A program made the position numbers and the translations under genes. The notes beneath the pieces are model-generated. The model was not told the DNA's origin, ran no database searches, and was given only the letters and a program-made list of their open reading frames with translations. A stretch of DNA of 64,000 nt from Thereva unica (Eukaryota > Arthropoda > Insecta > Diptera > Therevidae), in the NCBI GenBank assembly GCA_949987705.1, contig OX465283.1, forward strand, positions 90,631,813 through 90,695,812. Direction: 5' to 3'. Below are positions 21,690 through 32,759 of the stretch, one piece after another. The first letter of the stretch is position 1. Each line of letters begins with the position of its first letter.

Positions 21690-21985
21690 TATCATTTACG
21701 AACAAATTCAAAGGAACTTAATAAAGTATTATTAACCGCGAAAAAGTTGGTTGGCATGAATCTTAGCTGTCCTTCGAAATGTATCAAATTTTATTATAGA
21801 CTGAGCCACACTCAATTCGTTCGTAAATGCACGTGTTTAATTATTTCATGCTATTAACGATTCATCTTGACTAATCCATATCACTTCTTTTTGTTAAAAG
21901 TGTGTTTTAAACTGTCCCAATAAATAATTTCGGGCCCACGATCTTCTAATTCACATTTTTAATGTTTTTTGGTGGGATTAAATAA
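21690..21985. mobile_element. Partial copy of the inverted-repeat element seen at 62898
   Basis: Contains the loop words AATAAAGTATTATTAACCGC and GAAAAAGTTGG, then the entire right arm from ATTCGTTCGTAAATGCACGT to TTTTTTGGTGGGAT. The left arm is cut to a stub (ATTTACGAACAAATTCAAAGG near 21688). It directly follows the satellite array. Confidence 0.8.
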
Positions 21986-22709
21986 TTACACAGGAATAAA
22001 AATTGTCTATTGAATACAGAAATGTTTTCTACATACCTTCAGGAAAAAAATCCGTTTTTTTTAACTAAATAGCTTTTACCACTGGAAAATTGAAAATGAG
22101 AAGCAAAACAAATAGCAGCTTCGACAAGACCTTAAAAATTCTAACAATCACTTGCTACACTTTTGCACTGATCCTGTGAAGAGAAAAAGGACACCTGACC
22201 GTCATATATCGGCTTATTGTGTGGCAGGGGTCTCCTACTAAATATTTATCAGGCAAAAAGTTCGATAATCGAACTTCGATTTTTCGACTTTTGGCCAGCT
22301 TTTTGGCATTTTGCCCCAGTGTGGGTCGTCCTGCTGGCCTGTCACCGATTATGATTCCCTAATATACATATGTATACTATTCTTCACTGCTCTGTTTTCC
22401 GGCATTCGCTCTACATGTCCTGCCCATCGTAGTCTATTTATTTTGATATAGTCGATGTGTCTATCTCTTTATCAGGGATCGTATCTAACTGTTATAACTT
22501 ATATCGAAAAAATCAGAAAATAATAAATAATTATGTTGAGACATATATGATTTATGACAACAGTAACAGTTAAATTTTACCAAAAATAATAAAAGTTATT
22601 TTTAACTCTAATTTTTGCCTAGTATTGTTTTAAATCTTTTAAAACTGTTATTAAAGATATTTGTTTTTTTCTGTTCGAAATAATAATTAAAATGAACTTT
22701 TATTTTCAA
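21986..22709. other. No gene; dispersed repeat fragments
   Basis: 22240-22330 carries GTTCGATAATCGAAC and the inverted partner of 16390-16425. 22380-22450 (GGCATTCGCTCTACATGTCC..) resembles a non-coding tail found with insect non-LTR elements. Nothing coding is supported. Confidence 0.35.
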
Positions 22710-22954
22710 AATCAAAAACTAGTTGGGATGTGGGTTCGACCCTTTCGGTCCACACGATCAACTTCCCAGTATGATGGATGTTGAATATATGATTGGATAT
22801 TTTAATAATAAATGAACAATAGGCTATATTGAATATATCTATAATACCGAGAATTTGTCACAATTGTTTATCAATATTTTCGCTAAAATGTCAAACTAAA
22901 TGTGCGCACTTACAAGATTAGGATGACGAAAATGTATATAAAATTGATGTATTA

Positions 22955-23074
22955 GGCTGCTCGCACACTGCATCAGAAATTGTACGAATTTGTGCGAATT
23001 CTGATGAAAATGTATACAATTTCATCAGAATTCGCACAATTTCGTACAAATTCTGATGCAGTGTGCGAGCAGCC
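22955..23074. mobile_element. 120-bp hairpin MITE flanked by TTA
   Basis: Almost perfect palindrome: GGCTGCTCGCACACTGCATC at the left and its complement at the right, with a centre near GTATAC. TTA flanks both sides (22952-22954, 23075-23077), the 3-bp duplication usual for PIF/Harbinger. The transcript would fold into a long stem. Confidence 0.85.
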
Positions 23075-23443
23075 TTAATGTTTTTCGGCACCTCAATGAA
23101 GTTGATATAGTTTTTAGTTCGCGCGGTATCGTGCAGGTACAAAAATCACTTAAGTCATTTAAACCAAAAACCGCTGGACCGAATATTATAAAAATCTTTT
23201 CAGATTATATTGTTGCTAATACGCTTCGAACGGCACCTCAAGTAAGTCCATATCTTTCGTGGTTCGGGCTATATCGTGCAGGTACAAAAATCACTTACGC
23301 CGCTTATATAAAAAAACGGCTGGACCGAATTTTATGAAAATCTTTTCAGATCATATTTTGGTTAATACTCTTCGAACGGCACGTCAACAAGTCGATATCT
23401 TTTATAGTTCGCGCGATATCGTGCAGGTGCAAAAATCACTTAA

Positions 23444-25893
23444 CCCTCATACGGTCTTTAATGTTACTGACGTTACTGTGCTTCGGGTCAGATTTGACCC
23501 AGTACTGAAAATAACTCAAAAATAAGGAGAAGTTTTAATGAAATTATTTTACATTATTTTTATTTTATAAGAATTCTTATTTATTTTACATTATATTTAA
23601 AGAAATACATAAATATACGTGAAATTAACCATAACTACATTGGGTACATAAAACAGTTGTATACGAATGTTTTTTACATATGAATTTTTTACAATTCACA
23701 CAGACCAAAGGTGTTTTATTGTCAGTTTTAGGACACAGTTGACAACGGCTTCTTTTAACAGTTTTCTTAGCTAAAGCAGTATTATTTTCCTCTTGCTGGG
23801 TCGAAGATGATGAAGCCTGAACAATATCACTAGATTCTCGAATCTTTTTTGCAATTTCCATTGGAAAAGATGCCCTTGGTAATGTTTTCCTGTTTTTTAT
23901 GTATGGTGTTACCAATTGCATACCTAGGTTTTCCAAATAGTGACGTCGTTTAGCTAGGCACCCTTCCTTCCAACTACCATTTGCATTACTGAATAGTACA
24001 AAAGCATTGTATGCTGATATGTCCACCATGTTACTGAATACTATTTGAGGCCATCCTTTTGTCTTTCTTTTGCAAGTGTAACAGGAGACAGCTTTATCCA
24101 GTGTATCCACGCCGCCTTTACATTTATTGTAGTCTAAAATTATCAGAGGCTTTTTATCTAGGCGATCACTTATTTTTGAACTATGATGCAATGTGCTAAG
24201 AAGACACACAGACTTATTTTTTTTGCAGATGTAAGACACAATTGTAATATCTTTAGTAAAAGCAAAACATGATGAAAACAATGGTCTTCCTTTCGTTGTT
24301 ACTATTTCTGGGGGTAGTTCCGGCTTATTTTTACGCAAAGTCCCTACTACAGTTATTTGTTTTTCCAATAGTTTTTGTGCAAGTTCATGTGAAGTAAAAA
24401 AATTATCCACAGTAAGATTATGGCCTTTCAGGCCGCATGTCAAATCAAGGACTACACGCATGCCTTGGTTTCTTTCAGGTGTACCTCCTATTTCTTTACC
24501 CGTGTTTGGTTGAATATTCCAAACGTAACTTGAGGCAGAATCACATAGAACCCAAAATTTGATGCCATATTTAGCTGGTTTTGATGGCATGTATTGCCGG
24601 AATGGGCATCTTCCTCTAAATGCAACAAGCTGCTCGTCCACTGTTATGTTTTCAGAAGGATTATAAAATTTCGGTAAAAGGTCAACCCACTGATTCCACA
24701 GTTCTCTAATAGGAGTAAACTTATCTAACAATCTTCGTTCTGATCGACTTTGTCTATTGTCAAACCTTGTCACTCTTGATAATTTTTGGAAAGTTTTTAG
24801 TGGCATAACTGCTCCAAAAATAGGTCTTCCTTTCTCATTATCCCACAAGCTTTCAGTACTTTCATTATTTGAACGAAATACACCAGCTAGTAATAGTAGC
24901 CCAATATATGCAAAGAGATCAGTATCATAAATATCATTCCACTCATCAGCGAATACACGTTTACCCTCCAAATTAGTGTATTTCAAAATAGTGTGTGTCA
25001 AAGTTGGAGGAAAAAATAACTGAAAACTGGATTTTTCTTCTGAGGTAATCCTTGAACAAGAGTAACGCGTCAAACCTGGCATCATGTTGATGATGTTTTC
25101 TCTGGAAGTTCTTCCACAAGATTTTGTAACAGGTTCTTTGGAGTACTTTATTAGCCCATTTTTTGACGTAAGTGTTTGAACAAACCCTAATTCACTATCA
25201 CTGTCCGAGCTATCATACGTTTCAACTTCTTCGATGCAATCTTCTATTTCAGAACAGGATTCATTACTATCTGACAGATCTTCTAACGCCGCTTCTATTT
25301 CACTTTCTATCATTTTTTACACATAAATTTTTTTCACAGCTGTAAACTAGGATATGCGTTGTTCGATTGTCGTTTACTGCAACACTGAAAATAGTTCAGG
25401 AGGCACAACACATAAGCGAATTATTCCCCGAATTAGAATTGTTAGAATCGCGATAAATTACAAAAGAAACCGTGCGGGTTATTTGTGTCACCTTACTTCT
25501 ATCATTTCTCTCTCTCTCTCTCTTACTATCTTTCGACTAGAGCTTGCTGTTCGACATTCCACTCCATATAAAAAGAACCTTTGACAGTGCAAAGACGAGC
25601 TCAGTCTACAGCTCTAGTCGATCACATGTAAAGAAACACAAATTTAGGGCGCTAACAGGGGGCATGTGGGCTTTTTATTACTTGGGGTCAATTTTGGCCC
25701 GAAGACCACTAGAGTAAAAAAGTTCATATAAAGAAAAATAAAAAAAAATTTAACAATTTTATTTCAATAATACATATATTAAAGCGATTAATTAAAAGTC
25801 ATGGAATATAAAACTCTAAAAACGCATATTATCTGAAAAAATTATATTTTTATCCCGAAATGGGTCAAATTTGACCCGAAGACCGTATGAAGG
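23444..25893 (-). mobile_element. piggyBac-family transposon, apparently complete
   Basis: TTAA at 23440-23443 and 25894-25897 flanks 2450 bp. The ends are CCCTCATACGGTCTT and, on the other strand, CCTTCATACGGTCTT (one mismatch). Subterminal palindromes of the type GGGTCAAATTTGACCC occur inside both ends (25862-25877, and an imperfect one near 23487). One intact transposase gene reads on the minus strand. Excision at TTAA would restore ATCACTTAAGTCATTTAAAC in the host repeat, matching the neighbouring core unit at 23143. Confidence 0.95.
23625..25313 (-). CDS. piggyBac transposase
   Basis: An uninterrupted 562-codon frame. The acidic N-terminal region (residues 1-45) is followed by the DDE_Tnp_1_7 fold. 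Catalytic aspartates by alignment to the family: D226 in ITVDEQLVAFRGR, D303 in LTVDNFFTS, and D403/D406 in GGVDTLDKAV, followed by the conserved KRKTKGWP. The C-terminus (about 523-560) is cysteine-rich (CQLCPKTD, CVNCKKFICKKH, CTQC), the zinc-binding domain that recognises the transposon ends. Length is close to that of characterised piggyBac transposases (about 590). Known role: cut-and-paste movement with precise TTAA excision in the nucleus. The start is the first ATG, after about 580 bp of element leader. All key residues are present, so it may be active; expression is not shown. Confidence 0.95.
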   Translation of the reverse strand: MIESEIEAALEDLSDSNESCSEIEDCIEEVETYDSSDSDSELGFVQTLTSKNGLIKYSKEPVTKSCGRTSRENIINMMPGLTRYSCSRITSEEKSSFQLFFPPTLTHTILKYTNLEGKRVFADEWNDIYDTDLFAYIGLLLLAGVFRSNNESTESLWDNEKGRPIFGAVMPLKTFQKLSRVTRFDNRQSRSERRLLDKFTPIRELWNQWVDLLPKFYNPSENITVDEQLVAFRGRCPFRQYMPSKPAKYGIKFWVLCDSASSYVWNIQPNTGKEIGGTPERNQGMRVVLDLTCGLKGHNLTVDNFFTSHELAQKLLEKQITVVGTLRKNKPELPPEIVTTKGRPLFSSCFAFTKDITIVSYICKKNKSVCLLSTLHHSSKISDRLDKKPLIILDYNKCKGGVDTLDKAVSCYTCKRKTKGWPQIVFSNMVDISAYNAFVLFSNANGSWKEGCLAKRRHYLENLGMQLVTPYIKNRKTLPRASFPMEIAKKIRESSDIVQASSSSTQQEENNTALAKKTVKRSRCQLCPKTDNKTPLVCVNCKKFICKKHSYTTVLCTQCSYG

Positions 25894-26339
25894 TTAAGTC
25901 ATTTAAACCAAAAAACCGGTGGACCGAATATTATTAAAATCTTTTCAGATTATATTGTCGCTAATACGCTTCGAACGGCACCTCAAGTAAGTCAATATCT
26001 TTCGTGGTTCGGGCGATATCATGCAGGTACCAAAATCACTTACGTCGCTTAAACAAAAAACCGGCTGGACCGAGTTTCATGAAAATCTTTTCAGATCATA
26101 TTTTGGTTAATACGCTTCGAACGACACCTTAACGAAGTCGATATCAGTTTTGGTTCGGGCGATATCGTGCAGGAAAAAATGATCACATCCGTACGCACAT
26201 ACACACACTCACACACACATACTTCCTCCCAATTTTTTGCTTAAAATGCTCCTGGGACCTTGAAAGATGAAAATACTTTGAAATTTTCGATTTCGATTTT
26301 CGGACCGATTACAATAACTTCCTATACTGGGAAGTTAAT

Positions 26340-26800
26340 AAATGTTAAAAAAGACTTTTATTTTTTCCTGTCTTGCATAAAAGTCTTTTTAAGATTTTTA
26401 TTTTTCCAGTTGTTCTATAAAAGTCTATGAAGACTTTTATTTTTACAATATAAAAATAAAAGTCTTTTGCTGAAAACAGATAAATAGTCCATTCCAAACG
26501 TTAAGAAAATCGAACCCTAAAGTTCTTTGGGGTCGCTGATCACGAAAATCGGGGTCCCGCGGTCCTTAAACATGGGCGTCACCCTTAAAATTTAAAAAAC
26601 ACCCCTTTTTAGGGGTGTCAATAATATTAAAAAATAATGCAATGAAATACACTTTTTTTAATATTTATTTGCGATTTGTACTAAATCAACGCGAACTTTA
26701 TGATAAGGGGTGATCCTAAAGGGTTGAAACCACCCCTAAATCGGCTACAAATAGAAAAAATTGTAAACATTTTTTTTGACGTGGCAACGTCTATTAAAAC
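26340..26800. repeat. Palindromic AAGACTTTTATTTT repeats and GGGGTCGCTGAT family fragment
   Basis: From 26346 to 26471, AAGACTTTTATTTT and its complement AAAATAAAAGTCTT alternate five times, forming a small palindromic tract. From 26510 on comes TTTGGGGTCGCTGATCACGA, AAATCGGGGTCCC and ACACCCCTTTTTAGGGGTGT, the same family as 30220 and 61075. Confidence 0.6.
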
Positions 26801-27009
26801 GATGAACGTCGGCTGCATGCACGAAAAATGATGACTCATTGTCCCGTTATGTCCCGTAGTAATTTTAAAAATTTGATTGTAGTAATCTTAAAAGTTTGAT
26901 TAAAATTGTCAATATTTAATTAGTCAACAATAAGCAAAGCAAGCCAAACACTCTGTCTCCTAACTGGGTGCCGGTGTATAAGAAAATAGTGAACATTACA
27001 CTGACGAAA

Positions 27010-28078
27010 ACTGTAAAATGCAAAAGGAAAACAGTTTCCTTGCGTTCCTGCTTGTGCTATTACCATTCACAAGTCGCAAGGTGGGACGTTTACTGTTATT
27101 GTTTATAAATACTCCTCGGAGCAACCACAACAGTTGGTGTACGTGGCGCTGAGTCGGGTAACGAATATAGACGGCTTGCACATCATCACGGGAAAAGATG
27201 CGCCTTTTATCTTCAAACATGGACGGGATGGGAACGACTCACAGACTACGCGAGATGTCCGTAACGAATACATTCGACTCCGTGGACACGCCCTTTAAAC
27301 AACCACTTCGAAAGCAGTTAAATTTTGTGATGACGGTAACAACGCTGGGCAAACTGTAGTTTCAAACCTTAATGTTCAGAGTTTGTCTGCGCACTTCGCC
27401 GATATTGAAACGGATCCCGTGATACCAAGATCGGATTATTTGGTATTGGCTGAAACGTGGATGCGTGACAATTTTGACCCAGTTCCAATCAATAATTATG
27501 AATGTATAACCAGGCAGAATAATCGATCGGATTCTGATACAAACGCAGCTGGTGGAGTGGCAATCTATCGAAAATTAACATCAACATCCACCTGCAAAGT
27601 TCTCCACGTTGAATTGTCGGACACAACTCGTCTCATCAGAATCACAGGCGAGGTCTGCTTGGCTGAAATTACATGCTTCACTGCTGATACGACGTTTAAA
27701 ATTGTACTTGGCTCAGTGTATATTCATGCTGGAGCAAGTGTCTCAAACATTAGTGTATTGCTGCACCAAGCACTCTTTCCGTACGTGCATAACAGGCAGT
27801 ATGTGCATCCGATCATGCAAGTTGATACCAATGTACCAATTCTTCTTTGTAACGACTTCAACACAAACGTGAAAAATGATGATACATTCCTCAAATTCAT
27901 GAAGGATATGTACAATCTCGAATGCACATCAGATGTTACTAAGTCAACAACGCTGAGAGGAACAACCCTCGATTTGACTTTTTCAAGGCACATTACACTT
28001 GAAACACTCCCATTCATTTCATACTTTTCCTATCATCGACCTATCCTTAACAGAATAACACAGATTGCAAGAAGTTAA
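27010..28078 (+). pseudogene. Helentron protein end: PIF1-like helicase C-terminus plus endonuclease
   Basis: The frame from about 27010 gives KQFPCVPACAITIHKSQGGT and QQLVYVALSRVTNIDGLHI, the last helicase motifs of Helitron PIF1-type helicases. It ends at TAA 27296-27298. In the same frame, 27299-28078 encodes an EEP-type endonuclease: VSNLNVQSLSAHFADIE, DYLVLAETWM (catalytic E), CNDFNTNV (GDFN position), TTLDLTF and FSYHRPIL (SxH position). A C-terminal endonuclease fused to the helicase is characteristic of Helentrons. The Rep domain and most of the helicase are missing upstream (a stop lies just before 27010). Single stop, otherwise open. Confidence 0.85.
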
Positions 28079-28907
28079 ATATCAGACATGTATAAAAGCT
28101 GTAAATGAATTTGTTACTACACATTGTTACTTGTAAATAATCTGTTCATTAAAGTAATAAACATATTTGAATTCATTAGTGCAAATAAAAGCTATTTTAT
28201 CAATCAAAATGAATATTTCATTTCACTCCTTTTTGTATCCATACAAAATAATGATAATTTAATATAAATGATTCAATTTTAATCATAAAAGTATGCAATC
28301 ATTTCATCAATGTTTTCTCATGACGTTGTCACGTTAAACTATCGTCCGTAAACCCTCTTTACAGACAACAAATTTTTTTTCAAGTTTATTCTTCAAATTC
28401 GATTGTGGGCGTACTGTCAGGCAAAACTAAATTATTTTCAACCCTTAAGGGGTTAAAACTACCCCTACGATTATAAAAATCAACTTTATATAAAAAAATT
28501 TGCAACAATTTTTGTTTTTTGCTTTTTGCTTGAAATTTGGTTCAGTAGGTATTATCAGCCAAAAATTTATCATTTTCAACCCTTAAGGGAGTAAAATTAC
28601 CCCTGCATTAAAATTGTAATTGAAAAAAATTGAAATTTATTGTTTTGCAGTAAAATTTAATTTTCCATTTTTAATCATTAAAACATTTGTAAAATTTCAC
28701 TTTAAACCCTTTTTTAAAGAGGTTAAACCACCCCTAAACCGAAACAAAATAAAAAATACATTGAGAAATATTTGTTTTCGTGGAATCTTTAAACAAAGTC
28801 AAAATGCAGGGTAAAAACGACAATCACACAATAATTGGAAATACATATGTACCCTAATGTATTCGAGTTACTTCTGAGGGTGCTCCGTTTTTTTACAATG
28901 ACATTTA
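28079..28907. other. No gene; degenerate TTTTCAACCCTTAAGGG repeats
   Basis: TTTTCAACCCTTAAGGGGTT..AAACTACCCCTACG occurs near 28438 and again near 28573 (and in weaker form near 28705), with AAATTTGCAACAATTTTTG-like words between. Probably 3' non-coding DNA of the Helentron-linked repeat family. No coding sequence. Confidence 0.45.
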
Positions 28908-29350
28908 CTACGTTTATAAGCGGAGTTTCACTCCCGGATCTTCAATCCAAAGTAAAACTCCCGATGCGTTTATAAGCAATGGGAGTGTAAATCCAAAATA
29001 CTTTCTGGTTTGAGATGACAGCTCCAAGCTCAAATTCAAAATCATAGCAAAGACATATATAAACCCAATGTTTAATTTAATTTATTTAAAAATATCAATA
29101 AACAAAAAAAAAACTATTGTAGCAAAATAAAACACCCAGCTTCTTCTTTACAAAGTTTTTCCCCTTCGGAAAAAATTCTCACTCCCAGTCAGCGTTTATA
29201 AGCACAACATAAACCGGGATCGAAGTTTCACTCCAGCTTATTCTTCGGGAGCGAAAATCCAAGTTCTGGATTTTCACTCCCGGTTTATAAGCGGTGTTTC
29301 ACTCCGGATCGAAACTTCCATCCGGAGGGAAACTCCGCTTATAAACGTAG
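28908..29350. mobile_element. 443-bp MITE with TA target duplication
   Basis: The ends CTACGTTTATAAGCGGAGTT and, on the other strand, the same first 20 bases are inverted copies, flanked by TA on both sides (28906-28907, 29351-29352). The motif TTTATAAGC..GGAGTTTCACTCC is reiterated inside, as for transposase-binding sites. TA duplication suggests Tc1/mariner-type mobilisation. No open frame. Confidence 0.88.
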
Positions 29351-29639
29351 TAATTTAGGCAGGTATTTTCTAATAAAAAAAATTTCAAACACTTCTGTTG
29401 TTGACATTTTTTACCTTATTGAAGCAAAACTTCTTTAGGGACGTTTGCTTAAAAAAATTTACATGAGAGTGAATCAATTTCATTCGCGTAACGCTCTCAC
29501 ACATGAAAAATCGTCAGAACTTTCGTATAACGATGGGAAATGGGGCGGACGGGGTACAAGAGACGAAGAAACTCGGGGCTGTGTGTGGAACAGTTAAAAT
29601 ACACTCTGCCTTACTGCATAAATTTTCTGGCATGTTAGC
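29351..29639. other. No gene seen
   Basis: AT-rich; no supported feature. Confidence 0.4.
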
Positions 29640-31230
29640 TACGTTGTCGCCCAGACTTTGCTTTATCTAGGAATACAAATTCACCATTCTGTAGAGGTGA
29701 ATCATTTGAGATTTTTCTTGTGGTTTGGTCACTGGCCGGGCTTATGCCGCGGACGCTTTGGAGTTGACTGACATGTTGGCAGCGGCATATACGAGAAGAA
29801 TTTTCGGCGCAGCCTGAGCAAGTGGATCTGCTTTTGGCATGACCAAACATATAGGACTGCCGGGAAGGTTACGGTATAAACACTTGAGACTTTCTTAAAA
29901 TGCCAAACGATGTAAACAATTATGAAAAAATGAACAATAAAATGAATACATCTTTCTTAGTTTCTTACTGTCTCCAATATATAATACTTTTTGCGCACTA
30001 CAATTGATAAAACCGAAGCTGTTAAAAGCGTATATCCAGTTGTTTGGGTGCTTAGAATACCAAAAGGGAGTGGTGAATTAAATGTGTGAGGTGCTCTTGT
30101 TTTAAATTGGCACCCACTTCCTTTGGTGAGATGGGCTGGACCTTTCCCCTTTTTAAATTACAATTTTTTTAACTTGCACAAATCGACGAATCGTTTAATG
30201 TCAAAACCTTACACTTGTTTTTTGGGTCGCTGATTACGAAAATCGGGGTCCCACAGTCTTAAAATATGCCTGTCACCTTTAAATATGCTTAAAAACTCCC
30301 TTTTTAAAGGGTTTTCGTGATAATTTTTATAATCAAAAACAAACCAATAAAATACATTTTTTGCAATATTTATATTCAAAAGTGGTTGATTTATAACAAA
30401 GCCAATTTTATGATAAGGGATAATAGTAAAGGGCTGAAACTATCCCTACATCGTCTGAAAATATAAAGGTTTGAAAAAAATGTTTTTTCAACTTTATGCT
30501 TGAAATTCGGTTTAATCAGCTAAAATAAATTATTTTCAACCACGCCTAGAAAGAAGAATTTGAAAAAAGGTTGATTGTTTTTGCATTTCTTTTTGCTCCC
30601 TTTAAAATTAATTGGCTCCCTAAAAGATTGTATGGGACGAAGAAATCAGGTAATTGGCTAGGTGGCCATAAAGGGTGCCAATACCATACTCAAGTAGACT
30701 GGCTCTCGTTCGCGTAGGTAAAGCGGCTCGCGTAGGTAAAGCTTCATTGGATGTGGTTGACGGACTGCTTGGCAAAACAATACTTGAGTTTGGAGTAGTC
30801 TATGCCGATGCGGATGCAATTATTAATGATCATGAATGTAGCGGGAGCGGAGCATGCATACAGCTGGTGACATATCCAAGCGTACATGCGTTCAATTCGT
30901 TGATAAATAATATAGAAGTGTGTGTATTCAAATGCCACGCAAAGGTCGGACTACTTTTAACTTTTTCTGTAATGCCGCATTCGAAATACCACACACAAGT
31001 ATGCACAACAAACACATGCACCTTGCATGCACTCGTTACTTTGATTTTCGGGCTATGTGTGAAAGCCGGGACGGAAAAACCATGCAATTTTATGAACCTT
31101 TGAATGCAATGCATGTACGCTTGCATATGTCACCAACTTACTTCCATGAGGCGAATGTTTAGATTTTCGTGCCTGTGGCGGTAGTATCCATGCCTGTGGG
31201 GGAAGCGTGCATACCCGTGTGGGATGCGCA
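29640..31230. repeat. Duplicated repeat, copy 1 (partner at 60775-62071)
   Basis: 29692-29805 (CTGTAGAGGTGAATCATTTG to GAAGAATTTTCGGC) and 30068-31190 recur at 60781-60900 and 60901-62070. In copy 2 the two blocks abut; here 262 bp separate them. Inside are the GGGTCGCTGATTACGAAAAT phrase (30226) and inverted words GGTGACATATCCAAGCGTAC / GTACGCTTGCATATGTCACC near 30866 and 31117. A 142-codon plus-strand frame (30675-31103) is not conserved in copy 2, which is shorter and diverges, so I treat it as non-coding. Confidence 0.75.
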
Positions 31231-31429
31231 CTTATATGCTATATGTACTAGGTGCACAGCGTGTATGCTTTTAAGAAAATTAGCCAATAAAAATTATTTT
31301 TACTCGGTTACTTTTAGGTTTTAATGTATATAGGAATTCATAAATATTGATATTTTCAAATAGTATTTGTATCAAGTCCGTCAGTAGATTCGTCACTATT
31401 CTTCCTGCATCTGTCGTTGGCCTGAATTT
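31231..31429. other. No gene seen
   Basis: Short interval before the endonuclease fragment; nothing supported. Confidence 0.3.
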
Positions 31430-32500
31430 TCTCAAGCGTACTATAGATCCGACAGACTTTCCACTATATCTATTGCATATTACTAGCCGTTGGGCACACT
31501 ATCTCTTCCAAGTCGGGAAGATATGATTCTTTCCAGCAGCCCTGCATTTGCCAATGACCCATTATATCTTAGCTGCAATGAAAATCCTGGTTTGCCAGTT
31601 TGTTGTTCCTATCACTACCACTGAGCAAGAACTACCTCCGATCCAGTGTTAGGCTCTAAGGTAAATCCAGGGTAACTTACTTGAGAACCCAGGAAATGAG
31701 CGCTTATTAAAAGCTCCTTAGTAACCCTGTTGATATCCATAAAGAACCCTTCAGGAGCCTTGAGGGAGACAATGTCGCTGCGGTGATCCTTTGACATTGC
31801 GGTGATCCTTTGATCCTGTGTAAACTCATGGAGGCTTGTCTATTTCTTTGTAGAAGGCTTACCATGACCTTCGTTTGGATCTTCTCAAATCTTTGTTATA
31901 ATTATTTGAGGGCTTTCTTGTAGAGTTTCCAGTCGCCCGAGACCTTGTTCTATTAAAAAGTTTTCTAATCCTTGTTCTCCTTTGCCTGCAGAGATCACCG
32001 TTCCACCACAAAACCACTCGGGTGGTTAGCTGTCATAATTTCCGAGATAAGATCGATATGGTTATAACCGTTGTAGCCGACTCCTAACATCAAGACTGTG
32101 CGATAGGCCTCCCAGTTAGTATGCCGAGGAACGCTGAAAGCTTCCGAGGATATTGCGGAAGCTCTCAAGTTAAACCTTATATGTATATGCTCAGACATCG
32201 ATGGCTTACTTAAGACGTGTGAGTTTAGTATTCTGGAACTGACAAATCAATTCCCTCTTCTGGCATGAGACAAATCAATTCCCTCTTCTGGCAAGAGACA
32301 AATCAATTCCCTCATTCCAAGTCACATTTGAAAGGATAGGTTCGTGGTCCTTTATTCATAGGCTATGAATCATGAATCATAGCCTGTAAATTGTAGGTAG
32401 TTATGAAGTCAAAAAAACATTCGCTCCTAGAATTAGAATCATTTGTTGCTAGAGTTGCTTCCCCGGCGATTCCGCCAGCTGTATATGTGGTTATTTGTGT
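31430..32500 (-). pseudogene. R1/Loa-like non-LTR retrotransposon: endonuclease end and linker
   Basis: Reading the minus strand from 32500 down: NDSNSRSECFFDFITTYNLQ (endonuclease, NSRGE region), then MSEHIHIRFNLRASA (catalytic SDH changed to SEH). Then W..YRTVL, then a linker with DWKLYKKALK and LKAPEGFFMDINRVTKELLI..SAHFLGSQ, where such elements usually have HFPGS. Many frameshifts. RT and RNase H are absent. The sequence at 32500-32750 may be a further piece (plus strand: AEMIALSRAVLGIADGT) but cannot be assigned. Confidence 0.65.
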
Positions 32501-32759
32501 CGGGTGGTGGCACATTATTATTGGCCCTAGCTAGCCTTCTCTGATGTAGAGATGGAGGAGAGAGTCACCTACTATGCCGACAGAATGGAGCGGTTATCAT
32601 AGTAACATACGAGCAACTTACCTCTTTCATTCCCGGAGCAGGCTCCAGCAGGGCTTTAGTTGGTAGCTTCCGGGTTTCTGCTTCCTTGGTGATCAAAGCG
32701 GAGATGATCGCGCTTTCTCGCGCAGTGCTGGGGATCGCCGACGGAACCTAATGTTTGCT

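Larger units (their letters stand above)
22710..26336 (+). mobile_element. HINE-like repeat, copy 2, carrying a MITE and a piggyBac
   Basis: The 5' end GGGTTCGACCCTTTCGGTCC then AACTTCCCAGTATGATGG and the 3' end ATAACTTCCTATACTGGGAA match copy 1. The core repeats (23090-23440 and 25895-26190) include ATATCGTGCAGGTACAAAAA, CTTTTCAGATCATATT and CGCTTCGAACGGCACCTC-type words. Two later insertions are clean: a hairpin MITE at 22955-23074 and a piggyBac at 23444-25893. Without them the element is about 1.05 kb. Confidence 0.65.

Noticed and set aside
22760..26336. Reading the HINE-like repeat as a large TIR transposon encoding the piggyBac transposase
   Set aside because: The piggyBac has its own TTAA duplication and TIRs, and the host repeat exists without it at 11755.
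30675..31103. 142-codon plus-strand open frame in the duplicated repeat
   Set aside because: The second copy (61520-61786) breaks the frame and both strands are open over much of the region; repeats of this kind have no protein motif.
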